Origin: Hydrogenovibrio sp.
GTDB taxonomy: Bacteria > Pseudomonadota > Gammaproteobacteria > Thiomicrospirales > Thiomicrospiraceae
Length of the DNA stretch: 50,429 bases
Direction of reading: 5' to 3'
NCBI GenBank assembly: GCA_015484555.1
Contig: WFMZ01000031.1
Coordinates: 1-50,429, forward strand
Both the position numbers and the translations under genes were made by a program. The notes beneath the pieces were generated by a model. That model was not told the DNA's origin and searched no databases. It saw nothing but the letters and a program-made list of their open reading frames with translations. Positions 1 through 10,822 of the stretch are shown piece by piece (position 1 is the stretch's first letter; each line of letters opens with the position of its first letter).

Positions 1-486
1 ACCATGATGAGCAATCATCCTAATTGGTTCAGTACCACCGAAGAAAGAGCCGACATTCGTTTACTATTTTTAGTGCTTATTTTAGGTGTGACTAGCTGGA
101 CGAGTCTGTGTCGTCTGTTACGAGCAGAAACTTTAAAAATTAGTCAGGTTGCATTTGTAACGGCAGCTAAAGCTTTTGGGGTCAGTCGTCTTAAAATTAT
201 TACTCGTCACATTACACCCAACTTAATGCATTTAGTACTTATTTCAGTGGTTCTCGACTTCAGTGGTTTAGTGTTAGCAGAAGCAGTCTTGTCCTATGTT
301 GGCGTGGGGGTTGACCCCACCATGCACAGTTGGGGGAATATGATTAACCAAGCCAGGTTAGAAATGGCACGGGATCCGATCGTTTGGTGGTCACTTCTTT
401 CAGCCTTTTTCTTTATGTTTATACTGGTGTTGGCTGCCAATTTATTTGCAGACCGAGTTCAACGAGTATTAGATCCTAGAGCTTAA
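1..486 (+). CDS. ABC transporter permease, DppC/OppC type (5' truncated by window edge)
   Basis: This is the C-terminal part of an inner-membrane permease of the peptide/nickel ABC importer family (BPD_transp_1). The reading frame is open to the first base of the window, so the N-terminus is missing. Visible residues show hydrophobic segments and the cytoplasmic EAA-type loop (AAKAFGVSRLKIITRHITPN) that contacts the ATPase, followed by the typical ending with VLDPRA, as in DppC/OppC/YejE proteins. The gene directly downstream encodes the matching double ATPase, so the two form part of a peptide-type importer operon; the binding protein and other permease would lie to the left. Substrate cannot be told from the sequence. 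YejE-like is possible because the ATPase is fused as in YejF. Confidence 0.88.
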   Translation, partial: TMMSNHPNWFSTTEERADIRLLFLVLILGVTSWTSLCRLLRAETLKISQVAFVTAAKAFGVSRLKIITRHITPNLMHLVLISVVLDFSGLVLAEAVLSYVGVGVDPTMHSWGNMINQARLEMARDPIVWWSLLSAFFFMFILVLAANLFADRVQRVLDPRA

Positions 487-523
487 ATCGTTATTTTTTG
501 ATACACTTAAACAACCTTAATTT

Positions 524-2215
524 GTGAACAAACTTATGCTACCTTCTACCGATTCAATGCCCGTACTCTCTATTCAAAATCTAACCATTCAGGTAGATTC
601 TCAGCAAGGTGTAACGGATCTGGTTTCCAATTTATCATTAGAGATTCAAGCGGGTGAAATTTTTGCCTTGGTCGGGGAGTCGGGTAGTGGAAAGTCCTTA
701 ACGTCTTTAGCCATTATGCGTTTATTGCATGATTCACTGCATATTACCAGCGGCAGCATTACGTTGGATACAAGTGATAAGCCCTCACAATCCTTATTTG
801 ATTTAACCGAAAAGAAAATGCAAAAGGTAAGGGGTAAGCAAATTGCCATGATATTCCAAGAGCCAATGACCTCTTTAAACCCTGTGATGACAGTGGGTGA
901 ACAGGTTGCAGAGGTGATTCGTTTACACCTTGGCTTCAATAGAAAGCAGGCTCGCAAAAAGGTCGTTTCTCTATTTGATGAAGTCGGCATTCCCAACGGG
1001 GATGAGCGCTATGACTGGTATCCACACCAGCTTTCTGGTGGGCAAATGCAACGTGTTATGATTGCTATGGCGCTTGCTTGTGAACCTGATTTACTGATTG
1101 CAGATGAACCCACTACCGCGCTAGATGTCACGATTCAAGCACAGGTATTAACCTTATTAAAAAAAATAAGAGATGAACGTGGCCTGGCTATTTTATTTAT
1201 AACCCATGACATGGGCGTGGTCTATGAAATGGCCGATTCTATTGCAGTAATGAAGCAAGGTGAACTTGTTGAGAAAGCTCCTAAAGCACAGTTTTTTAAA
1301 GCCCCTAAACACCCCTATACCCAAAAGCTTTTAAAAGATGCTGTACCTTCAAAGCATATTAAAGTAGCAGCAGCAGCCGATTCTTTATTACAGGTCAAAG
1401 ACTTGAAAGTACACTTTCCGATTAAAAAAGGTATTTTCCAGCGAACCGTTGGGCAAGTAAAAGCAGTTGATGGTGTCGATTTAACCTTATACAAAGGGCA
1501 AACACTCGCCTTGGTTGGCGAATCAGGCAGTGGAAAAAGTACGCTTGGCCAAGCAATATTAAAACTTATTACGCCGACAAACGGCTCTATTGATTTTCAG
1601 TTAAAAGATCAAGTAGTTGATTTAGCAGCCTTAAATGATAAAGAGATGAAGCCTCTTCGTAAAAAAGTACAGGTTATTTTTCAAGACCCTTTTTCTGCTT
1701 TAAACCCTAGAATGACTATCAATGAAATTATTAGAGAAGGCATGGTCAGTTTGAAAGTGGGTCCCAAAGGCAAAGCAGCACAAAATGAACGTATTGAAGC
1801 GTTGCTACTGCAAGTAGGCTTACTAGTCGAACACAAGCACCGTTATCCACACGAGTTTTCTGGTGGGCAACGCCAACGTATTGGTATTGCTAGAGCGCTT
1901 GCGGTTGAACCAGAATTAATTATTTGTGATGAGCCAACCAGTGCCTTGGATGTAAGTGTCAGGGCACAAGTGTTGCAGTTGTTAGAAGACCTTCAACAAA
2001 CAACACAAATGACTTACTTATTCATTACCCACGACCTTTCCATTATTCCAACCATTGCACATCATGTCGCGGTGATGCAAGAAGGTAAAATAGTGGAGCA
2101 AGGAACGGTTGAAAAAGTTCTATTTTCACCTCAACACCCTTATACCCAAAAATTACTGGCCTCTGCACCAGAGCTGGTTCGCCGTGCAATGGTAGAGCAT
2201 GATTCGGTTGCTTAG
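524..2215 (+). CDS. Fused double ATP-binding subunit of peptide-type ABC transporter (DppD-DppF / YejF-like)
   Basis: One polypeptide carries two ABC ATPase domains, the arrangement of YejF and of fused DppD-DppF proteins. Domain 1 has Walker A GESGSGKS (residues 51-58), signature LSGGQMQR (170-177) and Walker B LLIADEP (190-196). Domain 2 has Walker [10 protein letters not shown] (332-340), signature FSGGQRQR (445-452) and Walker B LIICDEP. Each domain ends with the oligopeptide-transporter C-terminal type segment (HPYTQKLL). It powers the permease encoded 37 bases upstream at the inner membrane. The length of about 560 residues is near that of YejF. The start is uncertain: GTG at 524, ATG at 536 or ATG at 557 are all in frame and none has a good ribosome site; the ATG at 557 begins right before the first conserved strand. 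Confidence 0.93.
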   Translation: MNKLMLPSTDSMPVLSIQNLTIQVDSQQGVTDLVSNLSLEIQAGEIFALVGESGSGKSLTSLAIMRLLHDSLHITSGSITLDTSDKPSQSLFDLTEKKMQKVRGKQIAMIFQEPMTSLNPVMTVGEQVAEVIRLHLGFNRKQARKKVVSLFDEVGIPNGDERYDWYPHQLSGGQMQRVMIAMALACEPDLLIADEPTTALDVTIQAQVLTLLKKIRDERGLAILFITHDMGVVYEMADSIAVMKQGELVEKAPKAQFFKAPKHPYTQKLLKDAVPSKHIKVAAAADSLLQVKDLKVHFPIKKGIFQRTVGQVKAVDGVDLTLYKGQTLALVGESGSGKSTLGQAILKLITPTNGSIDFQLKDQVVDLAALNDKEMKPLRKKVQVIFQDPFSALNPRMTINEIIREGMVSLKVGPKGKAAQNERIEALLLQVGLLVEHKHRYPHEFSGGQRQRIGIARALAVEPELIICDEPTSALDVSVRAQVLQLLEDLQQTTQMTYLFITHDLSIIPTIAHHVAVMQEGKIVEQGTVEKVLFSPQHPYTQKLLASAPELVRRAMVEHDSVA

Positions 2216-2248
2216 TCTGCTGGCTTGTAAAGCCTTCAGCTTTCAAGC

Positions 2249-2851
2249 ATGATGGAAGCGAATGATATTAAAACCTGGCTAGGCCTGTTTGCCATGGCGT
2301 TAACGCTGGTTGCCTTTTGGCCTTATTTACGCTCGGTTCTAAATAAAACAATACAACCTCATTTATTTACCTGGATTATATGGAGCTTAACCACCTGTAT
2401 TGTATTTTTGGCTCAACTGGCAGGCGGGGGAGGCATTGGCGCTTGGGTAATTGGTTTTTCAGGTTTATTATCAGCCTTTATTGCACTACTCGCTTGGAAA
2501 CAACACGAAGATAATACCTATACTCAGCTCGATAAATGGCTCTTTACGTTGTCCGTTTTATCTTTGCCTGTTTGGTTTTTCACCCAAGACCCTTTATGGG
2601 CGGTCATTATTTTAACCAGCGTGGATCTTGTTGGTTTTGGTTTAACCTTTAAGAAAGCTTTTTATCACCCTAGCAGTGAAAACTTACTCTTTTACCTATT
2701 AATGATTATCCGTAATGTTATGGTGCTGTATGCCTTGAGTAACCTAAACTGGGTTACAGCACTTTTCCCAGCTGCGACAGGCTTATTAGCCATTGCTTTT
2801 GTCGCGATGGTTTATGTCAGGCGGCAGCAAGATAATCCTATAAAATACTAA
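2249..2851 (+). CDS. Multi-pass membrane protein of unknown function
   Basis: A 200-residue protein made almost entirely of hydrophobic helices, with about six or seven predicted membrane passes and a short basic C-terminus. The first half (AFWPYLRSVLNKTIQPHLFTW) loosely resembles the pattern of SemiSWEET/PQ-loop sugar transporters, in which a helix ends in a proline and is followed by a lysine-threonine turn, but I cannot confirm this family. It starts 33 bases after the ABC ATPase on the same strand, so it may be cotranscribed, although its function need not be linked. Two adjacent ATG codons open the frame. No signal peptide or catalytic motif is visible. Confidence 0.7.
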   Translation: MMEANDIKTWLGLFAMALTLVAFWPYLRSVLNKTIQPHLFTWIIWSLTTCIVFLAQLAGGGGIGAWVIGFSGLLSAFIALLAWKQHEDNTYTQLDKWLFTLSVLSLPVWFFTQDPLWAVIILTSVDLVGFGLTFKKAFYHPSSENLLFYLLMIIRNVMVLYALSNLNWVTALFPAATGLLAIAFVAMVYVRRQQDNPIKY

Positions 2852-2992
2852 TGACTTTAGGGTTAAGATACAGTAAAATTTCAGGCTATTAAAAGTCGTT
2901 AAAATAAAGCAGACAGGTCGAATTAAAGACGAGGTGTTTGATATTATTTTCTGTAACACTTGTCAACCGTTAGATAAATAGGAAGTCAGTCA

Positions 2993-3958
2993 ATGAACGA
3001 ATTGCAACAGGTACTCATCGCAATTGCAATTATTGTCATGTTAGGGTTATTCTTTTTCCAGAGAAAAAAAGCCTCTACTGTAAAAGCTAAGGAGTCGACA
3101 CCGCCTAAAGACGTTTCTAAAACGGATAAAGTAGAGGCCACAAAAGAACCGGTTATAGAGATGCAAACCATTCAAACAGGCAGAGGAGATGCGGATAAGG
3201 CGTTAAAAGACCTTGGTGAGCCACATATTCCTGTTTCCAATCAAACTCAAGCCTTGTTAGGTCTTGAAGAAGATAAAGTTCCAGAAAATCAACTAGGGCT
3301 CTCTTTTGGAGATGAGTTTGAAGTGATTAAACCTTTACCTGAAGAAATATCCGTAGCCCATGTAGCGCCTGAAACAACAGTACAACCAAAGCTTACGATT
3401 ATTAAGGACGATAGCTTAATATATGTGGGTGACGACTTAGATAATATTGAAATAGCAGAAAAATTACCTGATATAGTAGAGCCTGGATTTGGTATACCAG
3501 AAGAAGTTACCTTAATAAAGAAAGACCCTAAAGATGTTGAAACAACAGAACATCAAGTCTTTGCCATTATCGTCATGGGAAAGGACGGGTTTGTGATGCC
3601 TAGTTTATACCAAGCATTATATGGTGTTGGTTTGACCTTATCTGAAAAAGGAATCTTCGTTAAAAATGATTCAATGGGAAATGAAATTATTAAGGTTGCC
3701 AACTTATTGGAGCCAGGCTTGTTTACAGAGGAAGCTTTAACCAATGACGCCATGTCGACTTCTGGTGTGGTATTAATTTTAGAGCTACCTTCTACGGTTA
3801 AAGCCCCCGCTGTTATGCATGACATGATTATGATGGCTCGTAAAATATCCCAACGTTTAAATGGTCGTTTATACAATATGGAGCGCCACCTGATTAAAGA
3901 GTCAGATCTTGAAGCCATGAGATGTGCCGCCATTGCTTATGAATCAAAAGCGATTTAA
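2993..3958 (+). CDS. zipA: Cell division protein ZipA
   Basis: ZipA tethers the FtsZ ring to the inner membrane during septation in gammaproteobacteria. The protein has one N-terminal transmembrane helix (about residues 6-23) followed by a basic FQRKK stop, a long charged and proline-containing linker (about 25-185), and a C-terminal FtsZ-binding domain (about 187-321) with the family pattern around KDGFVMPSLYQAL and SLIYVG-like strands. The length of 321 residues is normal (E. coli 328). The start ATG has a GGAAG site 8 to 12 bases upstream. The gene precedes ligA, the standard gammaproteobacterial order; smc, usually just upstream, is not here. Confidence 0.92.
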   Translation: MNELQQVLIAIAIIVMLGLFFFQRKKASTVKAKESTPPKDVSKTDKVEATKEPVIEMQTIQTGRGDADKALKDLGEPHIPVSNQTQALLGLEEDKVPENQLGLSFGDEFEVIKPLPEEISVAHVAPETTVQPKLTIIKDDSLIYVGDDLDNIEIAEKLPDIVEPGFGIPEEVTLIKKDPKDVETTEHQVFAIIVMGKDGFVMPSLYQALYGVGLTLSEKGIFVKNDSMGNEIIKVANLLEPGLFTEEALTNDAMSTSGVVLILELPSTVKAPAVMHDMIMMARKISQRLNGRLYNMERHLIKESDLEAMRCAAIAYESKAI

Positions 3959-4021
3959 CCACAATTCCTATCCTATTTTCTTTAATGTCATCCCTTTCTT
4001 TTCGTTACTTGGTTCCTGTGA

Positions 4022-6049
<2,028 letters not shown>

Positions 6050-6081
6050 ACGAATATATAAAAAATAGAAAGGATTAACCC

Positions 6082-6627
6082 ATGGTAAGACCTCGTAACG
6101 TTGGCCGATATGTACCCTTTAAAGAAACGCCAGATTGGGAACAAGAAGAGTTTGCTAGTAGAACTGAAATACGTCAAGCGGCTCAAGCGGTGACCGATTT
6201 TGGTGAACGTATTGCTGAGTTGACAGAAAAGCAAATTGCCTCGTTTAACTTACCAACAGAATTATTTGATGCTTATATGCTGTTGAAGAAAATGGGTAAA
6301 GGACCTGCTTTAAAAAGACAGAAGGCTTTTATTGGTAAGTACTTTCGTAAAGATGAAGCACTTATTATTCAAGTGAAGGCTCGTTTTCAAGAAATTGAAT
6401 CGAAAGAAAAGCAAAAGAACGCACACTTTCACCGTCTTGAGAAATGGCGTGACAGAATGGTTGCAGAAGGTGATACGGCTCTAAATGAGTTTTTAGCACA
6501 ATATCCGCAAGCGGATCGTACTCAGTTACGCCAGTGGATTCGTAATGCTCAAAAAGAAGCAGAGCAATCTAAGCCTGCTAAAGCAGCAAAATCCATATTT
6601 CAATATTTAAAGGCTTTGGAGTGGTAG
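6082..6627 (+). CDS. darP: Dual-action ribosomal maturation protein DarP (YjgA, DUF615)
   Basis: DarP/YjgA associates with late 50S ribosomal precursors. The protein shows the family features: a charged N-terminus, the helical segment with LPTELFDAYMLLKKM, and KGPALKRQKAFIGKYFRK, followed by a C-terminal helical region with DTALNEFLAQYPQADRTQLRQ. The length of 181 residues matches the E. coli protein (183). An AAAGGA ribosome site lies 8 bases before the ATG. It follows ligA by 32 bases and is closed by a strong hairpin terminator, so zipA-ligA-darP may form one transcription unit. Confidence 0.92.
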   Translation: MVRPRNVGRYVPFKETPDWEQEEFASRTEIRQAAQAVTDFGERIAELTEKQIASFNLPTELFDAYMLLKKMGKGPALKRQKAFIGKYFRKDEALIIQVKARFQEIESKEKQKNAHFHRLEKWRDRMVAEGDTALNEFLAQYPQADRTQLRQWIRNAQKEAEQSKPAKAAKSIFQYLKALEW

Positions 6628-6671
6628 GGTTTTAGTTTTCTAAAGCCACCGTATTAAAAAGCTAAAAACTT

Positions 6672-6710
6672 AAAGGCTTTCTTATTTTAAATAAGAGAGC
6701 CTTTGTTTTA
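6672..6710. terminator. Bidirectional rho-independent terminator between darP and the DMT transporter
   Basis: A hairpin with arms AAAGGCTttCTTATTT and AAATAAGagAGCCTTT (6672-6704) is followed on the plus strand by a T-rich tail and preceded by A residues, so it can act on both converging transcripts. Its left part overlaps the stop codon of the minus-strand transporter gene, which ends at 6682. Confidence 0.75.
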
Positions 6711-7578
6711 TCTGCTGTGAAAACTGAAATAAAACCAGCCCTAAAATAACCAATACCACGCCAGAACCAATAAACCAGGTAAAGGGTTCTTGGTTCAAGG
6801 TAATACCCAGCATGATCGCTACCACGGGCGTAATCAGCGTAATTAAGGCTGCTTTAATTGCACTAACTCGGTGCAGAACATAATAAAACAAGATAAAGCC
6901 AAGCACTGACCCAATAATACCTAGGTATAAAATGGCACCCAGTGCCTTGTTATCCATTTTTGGCCACTGCAACATAAAGCTAGGGTCAATGGCTAAATAG
7001 GTCAAGCCGCTAATCCAAAGCATACCCGCCACAATATGCGTGTCTGGCGTATCTTTATTAATTTTCTTCACCAGTAGCAAGCTTAGAGAGTGACAAAAAA
7101 CACCTGTTAGTGCCATTGAGATACCCAATAAAAACTGTGGGTGTGTACCTGAAGGTGCTGAAAAGCTAGGCAAGAAGATAAAGAGCAAACCACTAAAGCT
7201 TAACAGTATGCCTAACCACTTTAGCTTGCTAAGTGAAAAGTCTTTAAACAACAGCATACTTAAGCTGGCGGTAAAAATAGGCGTTAACCCAAATAAGATA
7301 GATATCCAACCAGAGGGCATAGTTTGGGAAGCAAAGTAGATAGGCGTCATGCCGCCAATTAGCCCAATACTCGCAGAAAAATAGACTTTAAGATCTTGGC
7401 GCTTAAAAGAAAAAGGTTCGCGGGTAATCCAGAATAAGACAGGGATAATAACAATCGCACTAATCAATACACGGCTTGCGACGCCAAAGAACCAGTCTAC
7501 ATGACCACTCCAGCTAATACTTAAAGGTGTGGTCGCCCAAATAGCCACTACCAGAATATAAGCAAGTAACAGCTTCAT
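6682..7578 (-). CDS. EamA/DMT-family transporter
   Basis: A protein of about 298 residues with ten hydrophobic helices arranged as two EamA repeats (about 1-140 and 150-298), the layout of drug/metabolite exporters such as RhaT/YdcZ/RarD relatives. Typical elements are the helix 1 ending WATTPLSISWSG, GLIGGMTPIYFASQ in repeat one, and LGIIGSVLGFILFYYVL plus LITLITPVVAIMLG in repeat two. It is an inner-membrane protein; substrate unknown. The ATG at 7578 is preferred over the GTG one codon earlier; it sits 2 bases after the stop of the asparaginase-like gene, so the two are translationally close. Confidence 0.88.
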   Translation of the reverse strand: MKLLLAYILVVAIWATTPLSISWSGHVDWFFGVASRVLISAIVIIPVLFWITREPFSFKRQDLKVYFSASIGLIGGMTPIYFASQTMPSGWISILFGLTPIFTASLSMLLFKDFSLSKLKWLGILLSFSGLLFIFLPSFSAPSGTHPQFLLGISMALTGVFCHSLSLLLVKKINKDTPDTHIVAGMLWISGLTYLAIDPSFMLQWPKMDNKALGAILYLGIIGSVLGFILFYYVLHRVSAIKAALITLITPVVAIMLGITLNQEPFTWFIGSGVVLVILGLVLFQFSQQIKQRLSYLK

Positions 7579-7580
7579 CA

Positions 7581-8099
7581 CTAAGATCTAGCAGATTTTG
7601 TCGAAACAAAAATACCCTGTGTTGTATCTTTAACCACTTGGCTTGCTTCTAGCACTTGACCGTTCATAGCAATGTAAACGCCAGCAGGTATTAAAGTGAC
7701 CGAAGATAGCGCACTACCAAGGTTAAACAAAGCATCTGAACTCCCTAGTTTAAAGGGGCGCATAGCACCGGTTAGTACAATAGTTTTGTTCGCTAAGTCG
7801 GTATTTTTTATCAAGGTAAGCGCTGTTTTAACCATGGTATCTGTGCCATGGGTAATAACGATATGAGTGTGGTTAGTTTGTTGGCAAGCTTGGTTTATTT
7901 GCTGTCTATCCGCATCGGTCATGGCAAGACTATCTTTTAACATTAACACCTGTTGTACCAGATTTAACTGGCAGTTTGCTTCTTTTAAAATTTCAGGTAA
8001 ATGTGTTTGGCTAAAAACTAACTCACCCGTTAAGGGTGCATAATTTTTATCGAGCGTTCCGCCGGTAATCAGCAGTTGAATTTTAGGATAGATTGTCAT
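7581..8099 (-). CDS. Single-domain asparaginase-like protein
   Basis: The protein matches only the N-terminal (catalytic) domain of type I/II L-asparaginases: TGGTLD near residue 12 supplies the first catalytic threonine, and THGTDTM near residue 82 supplies the second catalytic Thr-Asp pair, followed by VLTGAMRP. At about 172 residues it is half the size of a classical asparaginase (about 330) and lacks the C-terminal domain that completes the dimeric active site. It has no signal peptide, so it is cytoplasmic. Such short proteins are seen in other gammaproteobacteria, so this looks like a stable variant and not a fresh truncation. The ATG at 8099 is preferred over a TTG at 8108. It lies between the S24 peptidase and the DMT exporter in one tight minus-strand run. 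Confidence 0.8.
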   Translation of the reverse strand: MTIYPKIQLLITGGTLDKNYAPLTGELVFSQTHLPEILKEANCQLNLVQQVLMLKDSLAMTDADRQQINQACQQTNHTHIVITHGTDTMVKTALTLIKNTDLANKTIVLTGAMRPFKLGSSDALFNLGSALSSVTLIPAGVYIAMNGQVLEASQVVKDTTQGIFVSTKSARS

Positions 8100-8108
8100 G
8101 CTAGGCAA

Positions 8109-8573
8109 CTAGCTTGGCTGGCGTAAAATACCCGACACGATGCCTAGTATTTCAATATCTTCATTATTTAAAATAATCGGCTTTAACTTAGCATTAGCTG
8201 GCTGTAAGCGTACGCCACCTTTTTCAATAAATAGCTTCTTCATCGTTACTTCTTCATTGTTAATGCGCACCACCACCGATTCACCATTTTCAGCCGAAGA
8301 AGAACGCTCGATAATCACAATATCACCATCTTCAATGCCTTCTTCAATCATGGAATCACCTTTTACTTTTAAGGCAAAGGTTTCTTTTTTAACCATGGTT
8401 TCTGGCACTGAAATCGTATCATAATCCATCTCTATTTGAATAGGGATGCCCGCTGAAGTCCAACCTAATAAAGGGATTTCAACAAAGTCTATATCCATTA
8501 ATTCAAGTGGATCACTATCATCAAGCGACAACTTTTGATTTCTTTTAGGGATAAGGTAAGCAACATTAGACAT
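8109..8573 (-). CDS. LexA/UmuD-like S24 peptidase without DNA-binding domain
   Basis: A 154-residue protein with the S24 self-cleaving fold. GDSMIEEGIEDGDIVII carries the nucleophilic serine (S74 counting from ATG 8573) and EVTMKKL carries the general-base lysine (K112); the Ala-Gly pair in WTSAGIPI (A41-G42) is at the expected self-cleavage site. LexA would need about 70 extra N-terminal residues for its winged helix, and only about 35 are present, so it resembles UmuD in size. No umuC follows; instead the next genes are an asparaginase-like protein and a DMT exporter, 9 bases away. The ATG at 8573 is chosen over a TTG at 8597. I see no full CTGT-N8-ACAG box upstream. Confidence 0.85.
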   Translation of the reverse strand: MSNVAYLIPKRNQKLSLDDSDPLELMDIDFVEIPLLGWTSAGIPIQIEMDYDTISVPETMVKKETFALKVKGDSMIEEGIEDGDIVIIERSSSAENGESVVVRINNEEVTMKKLFIEKGGVRLQPANAKLKPIILNNEDIEILGIVSGILRQPS

Positions 8574-8614
8574 AATTATGACCAAATTTAAGTTCAAAAA
8601 TAACAGGTAGTCTG

Positions 8615-8644
8615 ACCCACCCCTGGCGATTTTTAAGGTTCAAA
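8615..8644 (+). repeat. Dispersed intergenic repeat, single arm, copy 1
   Basis: This copy contains the core CCACCCCTGGCGATTTTT followed by AAGGTTCAAA. It lies between yciI and the S24 peptidase gene, directly upstream of the latter. A nearby CAGG at 8604-8607 can pair weakly with CCTG of the arm, suggesting the remains of a hairpin. Confidence 0.8.
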
Positions 8645-8648
8645 CTAT

Positions 8649-8951
8649 TTAAGCTGGTAATACTTTCTTAAAAGGTTTAACCACCACTTTATCATAAACC
8701 CCTGCAGTCATGTAAGGGTCTGCGGCAGCCCAAGCTTTTGCGGCTTCTAAAGAATCAAATTCAGCGACAATTAAACTGCCTGTAAAGCCTGCTTCACCCG
8801 GTTCATTTGAATCTATCGCGGGGTTAGGGCCGGCTAGCAGTAGCTTGCCACTTTCATTTAAAGCCTTTAAACGGGCAATATGGTCAGGGCGAGCCTGAGC
8901 GCGTAAAGGCAAACTGTTTTCAATATCATAAGCAAAGATTGAATAATACAT
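8649..8951 (-). CDS. yciI: YciI family protein
   Basis: A 100-residue ferredoxin-like protein of the YciI family. It starts MYYSIFAYD and contains the conserved RPDHIARL histidine-aspartate region, GKLLLAGP and GSLIVAEF, then the DPY motif ([11 protein letters not shown]) typical of YciI. The exact reaction of YciI is unknown; relatives act as small hydrolases or dehydrochlorinases. The ATG at 8951 has an AGGA site, and an in-frame extension to 9032 would run into the end of yciB, so the short form is preferred. It follows yciB by 28 bases, the same association as in E. coli. Confidence 0.9.
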   Translation of the reverse strand: MYYSIFAYDIENSLPLRAQARPDHIARLKALNESGKLLLAGPNPAIDSNEPGEAGFTGSLIVAEFDSLEAAKAWAAADPYMTAGVYDKVVVKPFKKVLPA

Positions 8952-8979
8952 AATTAGGAGTCCTACTTTAAATAAGTCA

Positions 8980-9684
8980 TTAGTGCTTTTGTTCAGGTTT
9001 AGATTCAATCTCGGCTTCATAAGCTTGAACATTAGACACAGAAGTAGCAGAATTTTTAGGTTTCGTATCAGAATTAACCGAATCTAACTCAATACTCGCC
9101 AAGGCTTCAATAGAGGTGTCCATCACTTCTGCATCGCTGACGACTTCATCATTTTCGTCTTTATTTAAAAAACGGCTAATATAAATGCCTTGTAGCACAA
9201 TAAAGGCAAGGGTTAAGCCCATTAAACCAAACAGCTTAAAGTTCACCCAAGTATCGGTATCGTAATTGAAGGCCACATAAAGGTTAGCCGCACCCGAGAA
9301 AATAAAGAACACAATCCACATATTGCTTAACATGCGCCAAGCATGGTCTGGCAAGCTAATTGCCTGATCCATCATGCGACGAATAATAGGCTTATTACCA
9401 ATAAAGTGGCTACCGAAGAAAACAACTGCAAACCCCCAGTTAACAATTGTTGGCTTCCATTTTATAAAATCTTCATCATGAAAAATTAAAGTCATTCCGC
9501 CCAGCACGACAATAAGCGCAAGGGTAATAAGGGGCATTTTTTCAACTGTCTTATTTTTCCAATACAGGTAGCTAACTTGTAATGCAGAGGCGGCAATGGC
9601 TACGGCAGTTGCGGTATAAATATCAAACATTTTATAAGCAATAAAGAAAAGGATAACGGGGAAAAGGTCAAATAATAGTTTCAT
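8980..9684 (-). CDS. yciB: Inner membrane-spanning protein YciB (septation protein A) with C-terminal extension
   Basis: YciB/IspZ is an inner-membrane protein linked to cell envelope synthesis and normal septation. The sequence begins [18 protein letters not shown], the family signature, has five or six membrane helices, and includes the conserved NKPIIRRMM and [20 protein letters not shown]. The membrane part ends near residue 175, where the E. coli protein stops (179). Here a further 55 or so residues follow that are acidic, Ser/Asn-rich and probably disordered. yciI follows on the same strand, and yciV/yciO are encoded divergently, reproducing the yci cluster. Confidence 0.92.
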   Translation of the reverse strand: MKLLFDLFPVILFFIAYKMFDIYTATAVAIAASALQVSYLYWKNKTVEKMPLITLALIVVLGGMTLIFHDEDFIKWKPTIVNWGFAVVFFGSHFIGNKPIIRRMMDQAISLPDHAWRMLSNMWIVFFIFSGAANLYVAFNYDTDTWVNFKLFGLMGLTLAFIVLQGIYISRFLNKDENDEVVSDAEVMDTSIEALASIELDSVNSDTKPKNSATSVSNVQAYEAEIESKPEQKH

Positions 9685-9802
9685 AAGTAGTCTGTGTCAT
9701 TAAATTAAGTCGCCCATTTTAACTATCAGGCCTCTTAAAATAAAGCAATATCCGCTCAAAGGGATTAAAATAGTATGAATATTATTTTACGAAAGAGTTT
9801 GA

Positions 9803-10666
9803 ATGCCTAATTTTAAAGCCGATTACCATTGCCATACCACTATTTCAGATGGTAGTTTAACGCCAGAACAGCTGATTGATCTGGCTATGGAACATGATGT
9901 AACGCACCTTGCCATTACTGACCATGATACGACTGGCGGTTACGAAGCAGGCTTGCCTTTTGCAAAAGCGAAGGGACTACAATTAATTTCAGGTACCGAA
10001 ATATCTTGCCAATGGCAAGGGCATACTATTCATATAGTGGGGTTAGAAATGGATATTACTAATGATGCCTTACAAGCGGGCTTAAAGTGGAACAGAGTGT
10101 TGCGCTGGCAAAGGGCGTTTGAAATTGATGCGAAAGCCTCTAAAAAGTTTGGCAGCCTACTGGAAAATATCTTACCGACGATTAAAGGCGGCATGATTGG
10201 CCGCAACCACTTTGCCCATGAAATGATTGCAAGAGGGCTAGTAAAAGACCAAGGTAAAGCTTTTGATAAATACCTAAAGCAAGGTCGAAGCTTATATGCA
10301 AAAGTAGACTGGCCAGAGCTAAGTGAAATTGTTCAATGGATTACTGGCGCCGGCGGTATTGCCGTGATGGCGCACCCGCATGTTTATAAAATGAGTGCTC
10401 ATAAATTAAATACTATGCTAAAAGAGTTTAAAGATGCCGGCGGTGAAGGCATTGAGGTGGTTAATCAACCCCGTGTTTGTTCAGAGCAATTGGGTATGGC
10501 TGATCGAGCCAAACGATTAGGTTTATATGCGTCACAAGGGTCAGACTTTCACCGTCCAGAACACACTTGGCGCGGCTTAGGCTGGCTAGCCCCTATGCCA
10601 GTAGGAACAGACCCTATTTGGAATCACTTTACCAAGCCTGAAAACCGACCTACGAAAAGCGTCTAA
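9803..10666 (+). CDS. rnm: PHP-domain phosphoesterase, RNase AM / YciV (TrpH family)
   Basis: A PHP-superfamily metal-dependent phosphoesterase. The metal-binding motifs are DYHCHTTISDGSL (residues 6-18), ITDHDT (38-43), E65-type acid in SGTEISC, MAHPHVY near 193 and GSDFHRPEH near 248. E. coli YciV (Rnm) acts as a 5'-3' exoribonuclease on short RNAs and matures rRNA 5' ends, and also hydrolyses 3',5'-nucleoside bisphosphates. The length of 287 residues is standard. The start is ATG 9803 with an AAAGAG site. The next gene is yciO, the same pairing as in E. coli, which supports the assignment over other PHP proteins. Confidence 0.9.
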   Translation: MPNFKADYHCHTTISDGSLTPEQLIDLAMEHDVTHLAITDHDTTGGYEAGLPFAKAKGLQLISGTEISCQWQGHTIHIVGLEMDITNDALQAGLKWNRVLRWQRAFEIDAKASKKFGSLLENILPTIKGGMIGRNHFAHEMIARGLVKDQGKAFDKYLKQGRSLYAKVDWPELSEIVQWITGAGGIAVMAHPHVYKMSAHKLNTMLKEFKDAGGEGIEVVNQPRVCSEQLGMADRAKRLGLYASQGSDFHRPEHTWRGLGWLAPMPVGTDPIWNHFTKPENRPTKSV

Positions 10667-10691
10667 AAGGTTAGTAGTTCGTTATTTTTAG

Positions 10692-10719
10692 ACCACCCCT
10701 GGCGGTTTTTACCATTCAG
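10692..10719 (+). repeat. Dispersed intergenic repeat, single arm, copy 2 (diverged)
   Basis: The sequence ACCACCCCTGGCGGTTTTT is followed by ACCATTCAGA. It differs from the consensus by one base in the core and lies 25 bases after the PHP phosphoesterase gene. No pairing arm is visible beside it. Confidence 0.7.
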
Positions 10720-10749
10720 ATTCACATAGTTTTTTATTTAAAAGGCTTG

Positions 10750-10778
10750 TTATGTTTAGCCTCATAAAACGCTATAAT
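10750..10778 (+). promoter_or_regulatory. Candidate sigma-70 promoter for yciO
   Basis: A perfect TATAAT (10773-10778) is preceded at 17 bases by TTATGT (10750-10755), a weak -35. It lies 45 bases upstream of the yciO start and downstream of repeat copy 2. Confidence 0.5.
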
Positions 10779-10822
10779 ACCTGCCAAATATGTAAACTAA
10801 AATTCAGTTAAAAAGAGCCCTT

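Noticed and set aside
8574-8640. SOS box upstream of the S24 peptidase
   Set aside because: Only a CTGT half-site is present; the matching ACAG is absent.
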